From NCBI RefSeq assembly GCF_030158815.1, contig NZ_BPFZ01000011.1:20786-84785 (forward strand): DNA of 64,000 bases, in the 5' to 3' direction. Source of the stretch: Candidatus Phycosocius spiralis. GTDB lineage: Bacteria; Pseudomonadota; Alphaproteobacteria; Caulobacterales; Aquidulcibacteraceae. The translations under genes and the position numbers were made by a program. The notes beneath the pieces were generated by a model, which had not been told where the DNA came from, did no database searches, and was given only the letters and a program-made list of their open reading frames with translations. Positions 16,309 to 26,286 of this stretch are shown piece by piece; position 1 is the first letter of the stretch; each line of letters opens with the position of its first letter.

Positions 16309-19107
16309 TTAAACTGCAAACTGCATAAATTGCTCACGAATAAGGGTTTGCGCATCGTCCAGTTTGGCCTGAACGGTGGTAAAGTCTGGCGCATCCAAAC
16401 AGCGGGCGATGGCGCGCTTTAATCCTGAACCTGCCCGGTCGGCATCAAAATTTGGCCCGGCTGCAACCGCCAGAATCTGACGGACATCATGGAGGACACG
16501 TCCCGCTAGGATCAAGCGCCCAGCCGTTTCAAAAGCCAATACACCAAATTCTGCCAGCGCATGGAGCGCTTCAATCGTATTGGCACGAACACAATTATGA
16601 CCTCGTGAGGCCCCTAAAAGCTGATAATATTGGCTTAAAAACTCAAGATCAATCAAACCACCCGACTGGCGTTTGATATCCCATCGCCCGCGAACAGGAT
16701 GTGCCAAAGCCATTTTTTTGCGCATCGCAACAATATCGGCCCGTATTGTCCCTAACTCGCGCGGCACTGACAATACCTGCGCCTTCATGTCCATTATTTC
16801 AGAGATCAATTCAAGGTCCCCCGCAACAGGGCGCAACCGGGTAAGCGCTTGAAGCTCCCACGTCCAAGCCTGGTCACGGTAATAATGCTTCAAAGCTGAA
16901 AACTGCACGGCAACAGGGCCAGCCCGACCAGATGGACGCAATTGCATATCCACATCATAGAGACTGCCTTCTGCGGTTTGAACCGAAAGCGCCGATACCA
17001 ACCTTTGGGTAAAACGGGTGTGCCATTGCTCAGCACTGATTGGGCGCTCACCGTCGGATTCTTGCAACTCATCATCCACGTCATAGACAATCATAAGATC
17101 TAAATCCGAGTCTGCCGCTAATTCCTGTCCACCTAGTTTACCCCAAGCACACACCGCAAAGCGCCCATGAATACGGCCATGGATAGGTACCAAAGACTCT
17201 GTTGCAACAGGAATGAGGGATTGAATAGTCGCCTCAGCTAATTTGGAATAAGCCCGCCCCGCTTGATCGGCTCTGGCGCGTCCGTGTAAGACCTGAAAAC
17301 CGATGCGGAACAATTCTTCACGGTGGCAACGCCGAACGATATCCAAACTGTGTTCAAATTGATCGGGATGGATCACCATATCTGCCATGATATTGTGGTC
17401 AATTTCAGAGGTGTCTGGGGCTAAGGGTGCCAAAAAATGGGGCGAAAGCATCGCATCTAATATCGCAGGTCGTTGTGCCAAGACCGTGCCTAATCGCGGG
17501 GCAAGTGCCAAGGTTGCACAGGTCTCCTTTAAAATCTTCGGTTCTGCTTTAAATAAAGACAGGATTTGGACGCCTGCTGGAAGGGCCGCAAAAAAATCTT
17601 GAAACCGAGCAAAGCCAATCTCAGGTTCCCCAGTAGCTGCTATGGCTTGGAGAAGTTCTGGCGTGAGGGCGGTTAAAAGCTCACGCGCGCGCGCAGTTCG
17701 GGTAGCTGGAATATGGCCATGGTGCCAAGCGCGAATAGTCTTGGCGATGGAAGATGGCTCGCTAAACCCTAAGGATGCGATAGTTTCTAAGGTTTCAAGA
17801 TCATCTTCAACGCCGGTAAACACCAATGATCCCAATGGGCTTGATAGGGGCTTGCTCTCGGGAAAGAGCTCTCGCACACGGGTGCGGACCATGTCCCGAC
17901 AGGCGCGGATATCGCGGTCCAAGGCGGCCAGATTTTCGTGCCCTGACAAAACCGCCACGCGCGCGCGCCTAGATGGGTCTGATGGCAGTTGATGGGTTTG
18001 CTCATCGTCTAGCATTTGAATGCGATGCTCTATCGCGCGTAAAAACCGATATCCATGCGCCAAATCATCGCGCGCAGGGGCATCAATTCTCCCGGCATCC
18101 ACCAGTGCATCCAATGCATCCAACGTGCCGCGTAGCCGCAGGCTGGCATCACGGCCGCCCAAAATCAATTGCTGGGTTTGGGCAAAAAACTCAATCTCAC
18201 GGATCCCGCCGCGCCCTAGTTTCACATCAAAAGCTGGATCATCTGAATCTTTGGAGCGGTGCACAGCATGAATTTGCCGCAAAATGGATTGCACATCATC
18301 AATGGCCGCAAAATCAAGGTTCTTGCGCCAAATAAAGGGTCGTAAATGATCGAGAAATGATGCCGCAATGGTCAAATCACCACCTATTGCGCGGGCCTTG
18401 ATAAAGGCTGCCCGTTCCCAATTTTGTCCTACACTCTCATAATAGGCTTCAGCAGCGCGAAGCGAAACAGCAACGGGCGTGGATGCGGGATCAGGCCTTA
18501 ACCGCCAATCCACCCGAAAGACATAACCATCAGGTGTTACCTCTTCAAGAATGCGCGAAACCGCTTGAACATGACGCACGCATAGACCGCTCGCATTGTC
18601 GCGGGCTTCTTCTTCAAAAGCGTCACGATCGTAAAATGCCGCCAAGTCAATATCGCTGGAATAATTGAGCTCTCCTGCCCCATGCTTGCCCATCGCCAGG
18701 ATAAACAGACCTGGAACGAGGGCCTGCCCTCCCATGAGTGCCTTATCGCGTGATTGCGCCGTGCGACACGCCAATCCCATGGCGCTACAGGTAGCGATAT
18801 CGGCCAAGCTGGACAAATAATGGGTGACATCTTGTAAGCCAAGTTCACCACTTAAATCCCCAAGCGCGCATCCCAAATGCGTATCAGCTTTGGCCTGGCG
18901 CAATGCCGCCATTGCCTCGTGCAATCCAAGCTGATCTGCCGCCGCGGCGTGTGCAAAGGCATTGAGAAAGCCATCACACAGCGAACCATGCACAAAGCCT
19001 TGAAAAGCATCTGCACGTCTTTGACACAGTCGTTCCAAATAAGGTGAAACGCTCCGCGCCACGGCCATGGACTCGGGCTTGGGTCCTAGGGGCTTGATGG
19101 CAATCAT
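16309..19107 (-). CDS. glnE: Bifunctional glutamine synthetase adenylyltransferase/removing enzyme
   Basis: GlnE adenylylates glutamine synthetase when nitrogen is plentiful and deadenylylates it when scarce, under PII control. The 932-residue protein has two nucleotidyltransferase domains, each with its metal-binding signature: GAGELNYSSDIDL (around residues 143-155) in the N-terminal removing domain and GGQELAADSDLDL (around 656-668) in the adenylylating domain, plus GGIREIEFF and SGGLIDLEFL elements. It is slightly shorter than the E. coli enzyme, as usual in alphaproteobacteria. Its start overlaps the upstream histidine kinase by 4 bp. Confidence 0.95.
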   Translation of the reverse strand: MIAIKPLGPKPESMAVARSVSPYLERLCQRRADAFQGFVHGSLCDGFLNAFAHAAAADQLGLHEAMAALRQAKADTHLGCALGDLSGELGLQDVTHYLSSLADIATCSAMGLACRTAQSRDKALMGGQALVPGLFILAMGKHGAGELNYSSDIDLAAFYDRDAFEEEARDNASGLCVRHVQAVSRILEEVTPDGYVFRVDWRLRPDPASTPVAVSLRAAEAYYESVGQNWERAAFIKARAIGGDLTIAASFLDHLRPFIWRKNLDFAAIDDVQSILRQIHAVHRSKDSDDPAFDVKLGRGGIREIEFFAQTQQLILGGRDASLRLRGTLDALDALVDAGRIDAPARDDLAHGYRFLRAIEHRIQMLDDEQTHQLPSDPSRRARVAVLSGHENLAALDRDIRACRDMVRTRVRELFPESKPLSSPLGSLVFTGVEDDLETLETIASLGFSEPSSIAKTIRAWHHGHIPATRTARARELLTALTPELLQAIAATGEPEIGFARFQDFFAALPAGVQILSLFKAEPKILKETCATLALAPRLGTVLAQRPAILDAMLSPHFLAPLAPDTSEIDHNIMADMVIHPDQFEHSLDIVRRCHREELFRIGFQVLHGRARADQAGRAYSKLAEATIQSLIPVATESLVPIHGRIHGRFAVCAWGKLGGQELAADSDLDLMIVYDVDDELQESDGERPISAEQWHTRFTQRLVSALSVQTAEGSLYDVDMQLRPSGRAGPVAVQFSALKHYYRDQAWTWELQALTRLRPVAGDLELISEIMDMKAQVLSVPRELGTIRADIVAMRKKMALAHPVRGRWDIKRQSGGLIDLEFLSQYYQLLGASRGHNCVRANTIEALHALAEFGVLAFETAGRLILAGRVLHDVRQILAVAAGPNFDADRAGSGLKRAIARCLDAPDFTTVQAKLDDAQTLIREQFMQFAV

Positions 19108-20570
19108 GGTGTCATCATCGGTAAAATCAGACGTGCTAGAAGGCCAAAGCCATCGCCATGTTCATGGGTCAAGCCATCCGATAGCACCAATCGCCCACCG
19201 TGTAATTCAGCGATCGCCACGGCCAAAGAAAGCCCAATGCCAGAACCAGGCAGTGACCGTGCATTATCCAAGCGGGCAAAACGCTTCACAACATAATCGC
19301 GCTTTTCCAGCGGTATGCCGCGCCCACTATCGCTGATGCTGATCTCGACCTGGTTGGCGGGAAGGTGCTTTGCATGAAGTTGTATTTCACCACATTGGGT
19401 ATATTTCACCGCATTATCCAACAAATTTGAGATGGCTTGGGCCAACAATGAGCGGTCGGCCAAGATCATCAGACCCGGTTGGATATTAGGCGTAAACACC
19501 AAGCCCGCTTCTTCAATCACAGGCTCAAACAATTCAGCCAATTGGGTAACCAAAACACTGACGTCGAGCGCTTCAAGCTTGCCGCCTTCGCCCGCCTCTA
19601 AGCGTGACAAGCGTAACACTGCATTAAAGGTTGCCACTACATCATCCAATTGACTGATCGCATCTTCAATGACCTCTCTTAATTCGTCCAGTGTTTGGTC
19701 TCTGAGGGCACTATCTTCAAGGCGGGTGCGCAAGCGCGTTAGGGGGGAACGCAAATCATGGGCGATGGCATCCCCCGTTGTGCGCGCAGCAGCGACCAAG
19801 CGATCAATGCGCTCTAGCATGGCATTCAAGTCTTCGGTCAGATCGTCAAACTCATCGCCCTCACCGGGTGCGAGGGTACGCACTGCAGCCCGCCGCTTAA
19901 GGTCGCCTGCCATCACCGCGCGGGTGGTCATGGTTAATTCATGCACACGTCCAGCAACTTGGCGGGCCACCAAAAATCCACCGATCAAGGCAAAAGCTAA
20001 GACCCCAGCGCCGCCCATCCAAATCACCCGCGCCACCTGATCGGCAATCTGTAGCCCAGGCCCTAAGTCGCGCGCAACAAATAGTCCAAATCCGTCTGGC
20101 CCCGCCAAAAAGAAGCCACGGGCGCGCCTACGTTCCAAGCGCCCAGTTTCAGGCACGGGTCGTTCATAGCTAAAGCCCGTTGCCACGGCTGCATTGGGGT
20201 TTAGGGGCGCATCCGCATCGGGACGGCGTACCTGTGAGAGATCTAAGGGTGCGCTATCGATATTGCCCGAAAGGACGCGACCATCGGGCTTGACCAAGAC
20301 ATAAAGCGATTCACTGGCTTGTGCGGCACGTTGAATGACAGCCATATTGAGGCCATTGATCGATTGCTGCTCCCAGATATTACTCAGCTCAATCAGCTCC
20401 TTTCGGGCATAACGGTCTGCCTCCAAGCCAAGGCGGCCGACTGTAGTCGCATACAAAAATCCAAGCAAAAGCAAAGCAAAACCAGCAAACAAACCTGCAA
20501 ATGCTATGGCCACGCGTAATGTTGTCGTCCGCATCAGCGAACCAAATGGCGTGAGCAGCTTTGTGATCAT
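19104..20570 (-). CDS. Sensor histidine kinase (EnvZ/QseC class)
   Basis: A 488-residue membrane kinase. Transmembrane helices lie near 19-42 and 182-203, flanking a periplasmic sensor region. A HAMP segment follows at about 203-258, the H-box AIAHDLRSPLTRLR has phosphoacceptor His271, and the ATPase domain carries N-box LLDNAVKYT and G-boxes DSGRGIP and GSGIGLSLA. The partner regulator is encoded immediately upstream, 5 bp away, and a DegP protease upstream of that, which suggests an envelope-stress theme; the signal is unknown. Confidence 0.93.
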   Translation of the reverse strand: MITKLLTPFGSLMRTTTLRVAIAFAGLFAGFALLLLGFLYATTVGRLGLEADRYARKELIELSNIWEQQSINGLNMAVIQRAAQASESLYVLVKPDGRVLSGNIDSAPLDLSQVRRPDADAPLNPNAAVATGFSYERPVPETGRLERRRARGFFLAGPDGFGLFVARDLGPGLQIADQVARVIWMGGAGVLAFALIGGFLVARQVAGRVHELTMTTRAVMAGDLKRRAAVRTLAPGEGDEFDDLTEDLNAMLERIDRLVAAARTTGDAIAHDLRSPLTRLRTRLEDSALRDQTLDELREVIEDAISQLDDVVATFNAVLRLSRLEAGEGGKLEALDVSVLVTQLAELFEPVIEEAGLVFTPNIQPGLMILADRSLLAQAISNLLDNAVKYTQCGEIQLHAKHLPANQVEISISDSGRGIPLEKRDYVVKRFARLDNARSLPGSGIGLSLAVAIAELHGGRLVLSDGLTHEHGDGFGLLARLILPMMTP

Positions 20571-20575
20571 AGGCG

Positions 20576-21247
20576 CTATGCCTCTAGCCGATATCCGGCA
20601 CCTCGCACCGTATGAAGCATCGGCTTGTCAAAATCTCGATCAATTTTGGAGCGCAAACGCGATACATGTACGTCGATCACATTGGTTTGGGGATCAAAAT
20701 GATAATCCCACACCTTCTCCAGCAACATCGTGCGTGTCACCACTTGGTTGGCGTTACGCATGAGATATTCCAGTAGTCGGAACTCACGCGGCTGAATATC
20801 AATCTTCTTACCCTCGCGGCGAACAACGCGGGCGAGAAGGTCCATTTCAAGCTCACCTACTTTTAAATGAGTTGAAGGTGATCCACCCTCTTGGCGGCGA
20901 CCTAAAGCTTCAACGCGGGCGATCAACTCACTCGCCGCATAAGGCTTTGCAAGATAATCATCCCCACCGGCATTAAGGCCCTCAACCCGATGTTCAACAT
21001 CGCCTAAGGCCGACAGAAACAAAACCGGCGTGACAATTCCCGCAGTGCGCAAATCAGCAACCACACTCAGGCCATCCTTTTTGGGCAGCATACGGTCAAA
21101 CACAAGCACATCAAACGCCCCACCTCTGGCCATCATCTCGCCGGTTTCACCGTCTCCCGCTAGATCGACGACATGACCCGATTCTTCTAAGGCCCGGCGC
21201 ATATATAGTGCGCTTTCGCCAGCATCTTCCACAATCAGGACGCGCAT
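20576..21247 (-). CDS. OmpR/PhoB-family response regulator
   Basis: A 223-residue regulator. The receiver has acidic pocket EDAG, phosphoacceptor Asp51 (VFDRMLP) and switch Lys near 101 (YLAKPY). The C-terminal winged-helix domain (about 127-222) has the typical EFRLLEYLMRNANQVVTR and DVHVSRLRSKID blocks. It is the cognate partner of the kinase directly downstream, and lies 24 bp after degP in the same direction. Confidence 0.94.
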   Translation of the reverse strand: MRVLIVEDAGESALYMRRALEESGHVVDLAGDGETGEMMARGGAFDVLVFDRMLPKKDGLSVVADLRTAGIVTPVLFLSALGDVEHRVEGLNAGGDDYLAKPYAASELIARVEALGRRQEGGSPSTHLKVGELEMDLLARVVRREGKKIDIQPREFRLLEYLMRNANQVVTRTMLLEKVWDYHFDPQTNVIDVHVSRLRSKIDRDFDKPMLHTVRGAGYRLEA

Positions 21248-21271
21248 GGCTTATCCCCCCAACAATGACAA

Positions 21272-22912
21272 TTATTTTTTCGGCCTAGACGGGGCGTCTG
21301 ATTCCTCTGCATCCAAAGGCAAAGCGACAAAGCCGCCGCCACCGGCTTGGCTTTGGATAAACAATCCAATGAAAGCACGTCCCGCTGCTCGGGCTGCTTT
21401 TACCGCTGCTTCTAGCTCTTCCGAAGAGCGCACTTCTTTATCATTAGCCGTCAAAATAGCGTCCCCAGCGCGGATACCCCGCTTGGCAGCTTTGGAGTCT
21501 GGATCAACCTCTAAGATCAAGACGCCGGCTTCATTTGGCGGAAGGCGAAGGCGGGTGCGCGCTTGGGCTGACAATGGCCCAACACTTAAACCCAGCGCAC
21601 TCGAAGCTGCCGCTGCTGATGGCGGTACCCCATCAGGGCCGGTAGCATCACCACGGGCGAGTTGTTGTTCAGACGGTCTCGCAGCAATGGTAACTGAAAC
21701 CGTGCGGCGGCTACCATCAGCACCAGCAATTTCAAGCTTGACCACTTCACCAACATTGGTTTGTCCGACGCGTCGGGTCAAATCGCTGGACCCTTCGATC
21801 TTTTGACCATTGAACTTTAGCACAACATCACCGCGCTTAAGACCAGCTTTTGCCGCTGGCGCACCTGGGGATACATTGGCAATCAACGCGCCTTTGGCGT
21901 CAGCCCCCAAGCCAAAACTATCGGCCATTTCACGGCTAACATCTTGGATCGTGACCCCAAGCCAGCCATAGGTCACTTTGCCTTGGGCAATAATCTGTTT
22001 GGTTGTACGGTCAGCCAAACTTGCAGGAATGGCAAAACCAATCCCAATATTACCGCCAGAGCGCGTGAAAATCGCGGTATTCACCCCGATAACCCGGCCA
22101 CTCATATCAAAAGTCGGCCCACCGGAATTGCCCGGATTGATTGGCGCGTCAATTTGCATAAAGTCCGCAATATTGCTTTCACCACGGAAATCGCGGCCTA
22201 ATGCCGAAATGATCCCGGCAGTGGCGGTACCACCCAAATCAAACGGATTACCGATTGCAACCACCCAATCGCCAACGCGAACTTTTGCTTCAGGCGCAAA
22301 TTGAACATAGGGGAAGCTACCCCCTTCAACTTTTAAGACCGCCAAATCGGTACGCTCATCGCGACCAATGATCTTGGCTTTAAGTTCGCGACCATCTTTG
22401 AGGGTGGCTGTAATTTCTTTGGCTTTTTCAACCACGTGATTATTGGTGACGATATAGCCCGTTGAAGAGATGAAAAAGCCTGAGCCACCGCCTATCTGTT
22501 CGCGCGGCCTCGCTTGCTGACCATCGCGTTGATTGGGCATTTGCTCAAAAAAGCGACGTAATTGTGGGGGCAATCCTTCCAAATCTTCCATGGATGGCCC
22601 ACCAGATGGAGCTTCAGATACTGCAACCACTTCTAAAGACACCACGGCGGGGGACACACGCTCTACCAAATCGGCAAAGCTGGGCAACATTGTTGCGGCC
22701 TTGGGAGCTTGAGTTGAAATTTGTTGCGCTGAAATCTCGCCCGGCGAAAGAACCTGTCCCACCCCAAAGGCCCCAATAGCCAAAGCAATAGCGGCTGCAC
22801 CAGTCAGAATGGGACGACGCATAAAAGGTCTTGCCACACTTTGTGGCGTCACTTGTTGCGAGTTGGGTTGAGAGCTTGGGGCAAACTTATCACTTTGAGT
22901 GTCCAACGACAT
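21272..22912 (-). CDS. degP: DegP/Do-family periplasmic serine protease
   Basis: A 546-residue HtrA protease from the preferred ATG 22912, which has AGGA eight bases upstream; upstream in-frame starts would add a Cys-rich tail foreign to the family. One N-terminal hydrophobic anchor or signal is at about 33-52. The catalytic triad is His159 (NNHVV), Asp189 (ERTDLAV) and Ser263 (PGNSGGP). Two PDZ domains follow, at about 310-400 and 435-520. It degrades or refolds misfolded envelope proteins. The next genes encode a two-component pair likely to monitor or control envelope state. Confidence 0.92.
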   Translation of the reverse strand: MSLDTQSDKFAPSSQPNSQQVTPQSVARPFMRRPILTGAAAIALAIGAFGVGQVLSPGEISAQQISTQAPKAATMLPSFADLVERVSPAVVSLEVVAVSEAPSGGPSMEDLEGLPPQLRRFFEQMPNQRDGQQARPREQIGGGSGFFISSTGYIVTNNHVVEKAKEITATLKDGRELKAKIIGRDERTDLAVLKVEGGSFPYVQFAPEAKVRVGDWVVAIGNPFDLGGTATAGIISALGRDFRGESNIADFMQIDAPINPGNSGGPTFDMSGRVIGVNTAIFTRSGGNIGIGFAIPASLADRTTKQIIAQGKVTYGWLGVTIQDVSREMADSFGLGADAKGALIANVSPGAPAAKAGLKRGDVVLKFNGQKIEGSSDLTRRVGQTNVGEVVKLEIAGADGSRRTVSVTIAARPSEQQLARGDATGPDGVPPSAAAASSALGLSVGPLSAQARTRLRLPPNEAGVLILEVDPDSKAAKRGIRAGDAILTANDKEVRSSEELEAAVKAARAAGRAFIGLFIQSQAGGGGFVALPLDAEESDAPSRPKK

Positions 22913-23056
22913 GAACTTCATCCTGCGCCTACAAAGGCCCGACCTTCGAGCCTTATTGGATGTAGTATGACATCTCAAACATGGCCAGACCATGACTAAA
23001 ACATTACAATTCATTTAGAGTAAAGTTGGTGTGAAAAAATCTAATTGGACCATATT

Positions 23057-23566
23057 TTAATCATTTAAATCAGATAATTGATACTCTTTCAGTGCAGCAC
23101 GCACCTCATCGTCTTGAAGCTCTGGCGCAATTTCGGGGCCAATTTCTTTGCGGCGGCTAACCCAATAAAGGCCAGCTCCGCCCATTAGCAATAAGGCCAA
23201 GGGCGTGCCCCATAGCGCCAAGGTGTCGAGGCCAAGACGGGGACGCAACAGAACAAACTCGCCATAACGTTCGGCAAAGAAACGCCGTACCTGCGCGTCA
23301 CTATCTCCAGCGGTAATCCGTTCGCGAATGGCTTTACGCATATCCAAAGCGATTTGAGCCGATGACAAAGCGACTGGTTCATTCTCGCACACAACACAGC
23401 GGATTTCGCGCGCTAAATTCTGGGCACGCGCTTCTTGGTTCGGATCGCTCAACGCCTGTTCGGGTGTGACAAGCGATCCCTGTGCGGCAAAAACGGGGGC
23501 GGCAAGCAAAGTGACAAAGCTTAGGGCCCAAAGGATCATCCACTGTGTCAAACGCCGCACTATCAT
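23057..23566 (-). CDS. ccmH: Cytochrome c maturation protein CcmH
   Basis: CcmH keeps apocytochrome c cysteines reduced for heme attachment. The 169-residue protein has a signal peptide (to about residue 28), the redox motif RCVVCENE with Cys57 and Cys60, followed by LDMRKAIRERI, and a C-terminal transmembrane helix at about 118-136. It overlaps ccmF by 4 bp and closes the ccmI-E-F-H run on the minus strand. Confidence 0.93.
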   Translation of the reverse strand: MIVRRLTQWMILWALSFVTLLAAPVFAAQGSLVTPEQALSDPNQEARAQNLAREIRCVVCENEPVALSSAQIALDMRKAIRERITAGDSDAQVRRFFAERYGEFVLLRPRLGLDTLALWGTPLALLLMGGAGLYWVSRRKEIGPEIAPELQDDEVRAALKEYQLSDLND

Positions 23567-25596
23567 GGGGTACTGGTTCCTGCTCCCTGCAAACCAAAAT
23601 CAGCCTTTGGCTCTGGAGAGATCTTGGCACCCTTAAGCCGCGCGGGCTGGGGTGCCCCCACGCGCAAACGACGATCCGTTAAGCTAACAGCACCCCCAAG
23701 TGCCATTAAAAACGCGCCACCGAAAATACCAATCACCAGTGGGTTCGAATATAAGCGCACCGTCCAAGCCATTCGGCCAGAGATTTGGGAAGGGTCACCC
23801 AAAGCCGCATAGACATCCCCACCCAGGGATGAACGGATTGCTACCTCCGTGGTTGGCATCCGCGAAGCAGGGTAAAATCGCCTTTCGGGCGTTAAGGTGA
23901 ATTCGCGCGTACCCCTTGTTACCACCAAAAGTGCCCTGTCCGCATAATAATTGGGGCCTTCTTCGGCCGTTACGCTTTTGAGCGTTACACTTGATCCTGC
24001 AAATTGGGTGGTTTCGCCAAGACCTAAAGAAGCGGTGTGCTCTTGGCGGAATGCTGTTTCAGAAACAGCACCTAAGACAAAAACGCCCAAGCCCATATGC
24101 GCGATGGTCATGCCCCATGCGGCGCGTTGCACCCCTTTAAGCCGCGACCAAACCTGCGGCCAAGCCAACTTGCCAAACTTGGCGCGGTCTAGAACTTCTG
24201 AAATCGCGCCACACACAAGCCACGCCCCAAGTCCAATCCCAATGGCGGCTAAAGCTTTGCCCCCCATGAGAGCCCAGGTCAGCGTCATCGCTAAGGCGGC
24301 ACAAGCCCCTGCGACCCATAGGCGCTGTAAAGCCCCCGCTAAGTCACCGCGCTTCCACGCCAAGAAAGGGGCTATGGGCAATACGATCAGGACCAGTGCC
24401 ATCAAGGGCGTGAAGGCAAGATTGAAATAGGGCGGGCCAACCGATAGCGCGCGCTTAAACACTGCCTCCCCCAACAAGGGATAAAGTGTTCCGACTAAAA
24501 CAGTCGCGGTTGCGACCGTCAAAAACAGATTATTGACGACCAAAGCGCCCTCTCGGCTGATCGGCGCGAATAACCCCCGATCCGAACCAAGGCTTGGACC
24601 CCGCCAAGCAAAGAGTGCTAACGCTCCCCCAGTAAAAGCCGCCAAAATCATCAAGATCATAAATCCACGCTTGGGGTCGAGGGCAAAAGCGTGCACGGAG
24701 GTCAACACACCTGAGCGCACCAAGAAGGTTCCAAGTAGGGACAAGGAAAATGTCAAAATCGCCAGTAAAATCGTCCAGCTGGCTAGACCCCCGCGCTTTT
24801 CAGTTACAATGGCGGAGTGCAATAAGGCGGCCCCCAAGAGCCAAGGCATAAAGCTTGCATTCTCAACCGGGTCCCAGAACCACCACCCACCCCAGCCCAG
24901 TTCATAATAGGCCCAATAAGAACCAAGGGTGATGCCGATGGTCAAAAACGTCCAAGAAGCCAGCGCCCACGGTCGCACCCACCGCGCCCAGGCCGCGTCC
25001 ACGCGGCCCTCGAGCAAGGCCGCAACGGCCAATGAAAACACCACCGAAGAACCGACATAGCCCAGATATAAAAAAGGTGGGTGAGCGGCCAATGCGGGGT
25101 CTTGGAGCAAGGGGTTTAAGCTAGCGCCTTGTAAGGGTGCTGGATCAAGACGCACAAACGGATTGGAGGCAAAAGCCAGATAGGCCATCATCACCGCCGT
25201 CAAAAGGCCTTGAACCCCAACCGCGCGGGCACGCAAATCCCAGCGCAGTCCTTTAGAAAACCGGGCCAACATCCAGCCAAAGCCTGCGGAGATCAAACAC
25301 CACAATACCATAGAGCCTTCATGACTGCCCCAAGTTCCAGCGATCTTATAGAGGAGTGGCTTTAGAGTGTGGCTGTTGGTTGCCACATTTTGCACCGAAA
25401 AATCAGAGCGGATGAAGGCACTCATCAAGGCAAGAAATGCTAAAGCGATGGCCAAAGCGGATACATCCGCCGATGCCCGTGCCATGGCAGCGAAGCGACC
25501 GTCATGCGCGTGCCCGCCCCACAGGCCTGATCCAGTTTGGGCAAGGCTGGCTGCAAGGGCTAAAAAGATGAGGAAGTGTCCGAGTTCAGCGATCAT
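23563..25596 (-). CDS. ccmF: Heme lyase subunit CcmF
   Basis: CcmF is the large membrane part of the heme-apocytochrome c ligation complex. The 677-residue protein is almost entirely hydrophobic helices and contains the family's tryptophan-rich signature WGGWWFWDPVENASFMPW near residue 235-252, the heme-handling loop of this family. Conserved His residues occur around it. It is directly followed by ccmH with a 4-bp overlap, leaving no room for ccmG. Confidence 0.95.
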   Translation of the reverse strand: MIAELGHFLIFLALAASLAQTGSGLWGGHAHDGRFAAMARASADVSALAIALAFLALMSAFIRSDFSVQNVATNSHTLKPLLYKIAGTWGSHEGSMVLWCLISAGFGWMLARFSKGLRWDLRARAVGVQGLLTAVMMAYLAFASNPFVRLDPAPLQGASLNPLLQDPALAAHPPFLYLGYVGSSVVFSLAVAALLEGRVDAAWARWVRPWALASWTFLTIGITLGSYWAYYELGWGGWWFWDPVENASFMPWLLGAALLHSAIVTEKRGGLASWTILLAILTFSLSLLGTFLVRSGVLTSVHAFALDPKRGFMILMILAAFTGGALALFAWRGPSLGSDRGLFAPISREGALVVNNLFLTVATATVLVGTLYPLLGEAVFKRALSVGPPYFNLAFTPLMALVLIVLPIAPFLAWKRGDLAGALQRLWVAGACAALAMTLTWALMGGKALAAIGIGLGAWLVCGAISEVLDRAKFGKLAWPQVWSRLKGVQRAAWGMTIAHMGLGVFVLGAVSETAFRQEHTASLGLGETTQFAGSSVTLKSVTAEEGPNYYADRALLVVTRGTREFTLTPERRFYPASRMPTTEVAIRSSLGGDVYAALGDPSQISGRMAWTVRLYSNPLVIGIFGGAFLMALGGAVSLTDRRLRVGAPQPARLKGAKISPEPKADFGLQGAGTSTP

Positions 25597-25675
25597 AAGC
25601 CATTATGTACCCCGCGCCCTGTGCGCTTCAACTGCTTTGGCTGTTGAATCCCGAGCAAACTGACCTGAAGTCCAC

Positions 25676-26212
25676 TCAGTTGGAGCCCGAATACAGCGTT
25701 CTAGATGGGACGTTGGTCGAGCCAGAGCTTATCGATGAAAGATCGCTGGTTTTTTGCCCAGCTTGGCTAACCGGCATGGGTGCCTCACGCCATTGACCCG
25801 AGGCTTTAAGCGCATCGGCGACTTCCTTGGGCATGTAATTTTCATCATGGCGGGCTAGGATCGTGCGCGCCTCAAAAACATCATTGGATCGAAAACGACC
25901 TTCAGCGATCACGCCTTGGCCCTCGCGAAACAAATCGGGCAATACGCCGCGGTAGTTCACCCGCAAGTCTGCTGTGCCGTCTGTGACAACGAAATTGACC
26001 ACACCGTTTTCGCTGCGCACCACCGTACCCTTTGCGACCAAGCCGCCGATGCGGGCCTGGGTGCCCGCTACGGGCTTTTTCTTCGCGGCATCAGCAGGCG
26101 AGAAAAAGAAAGACGCCGTATCCTTAAGCGCCAGACTAGCAACCGCCGTCGCGCCCAAAAGGACGACACCAGCAGCACAAATCAAAAGAAGGCGACGATC
26201 ACGTCTGCGCAT
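25676..26212 (-). CDS. ccmE: Heme chaperone CcmE
   Basis: CcmE carries heme covalently from CcmC/ABCD to CcmF. The 178-residue protein has an N-terminal membrane anchor (residues 7-28), a beta-barrel domain, and the heme-binding motif LARHDENYMP with His122 and Tyr126. ATG 26212 is chosen because it is followed at once by the charged MRRRDRR and the anchor; a start 26 codons earlier would overlap ccmI. About 80 bp separate it from ccmF. Confidence 0.94.
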   Translation of the reverse strand: MRRRDRRLLLICAAGVVLLGATAVASLALKDTASFFFSPADAAKKKPVAGTQARIGGLVAKGTVVRSENGVVNFVVTDGTADLRVNYRGVLPDLFREGQGVIAEGRFRSNDVFEARTILARHDENYMPKEVADALKASGQWREAPMPVSQAGQKTSDLSSISSGSTNVPSRTLYSGSN

Positions 26213-26286
26213 AGGGGACACTCTCGGTTTATAACACCTTACTGTCTGGCGCTTTGAATGGAAAGCAATCTTTCGCTCACAAAAAC

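Noticed and set aside
21246..21806. 186-codon plus-strand frame
   Set aside because: Antisense to the degP PDZ region; low-complexity composition.
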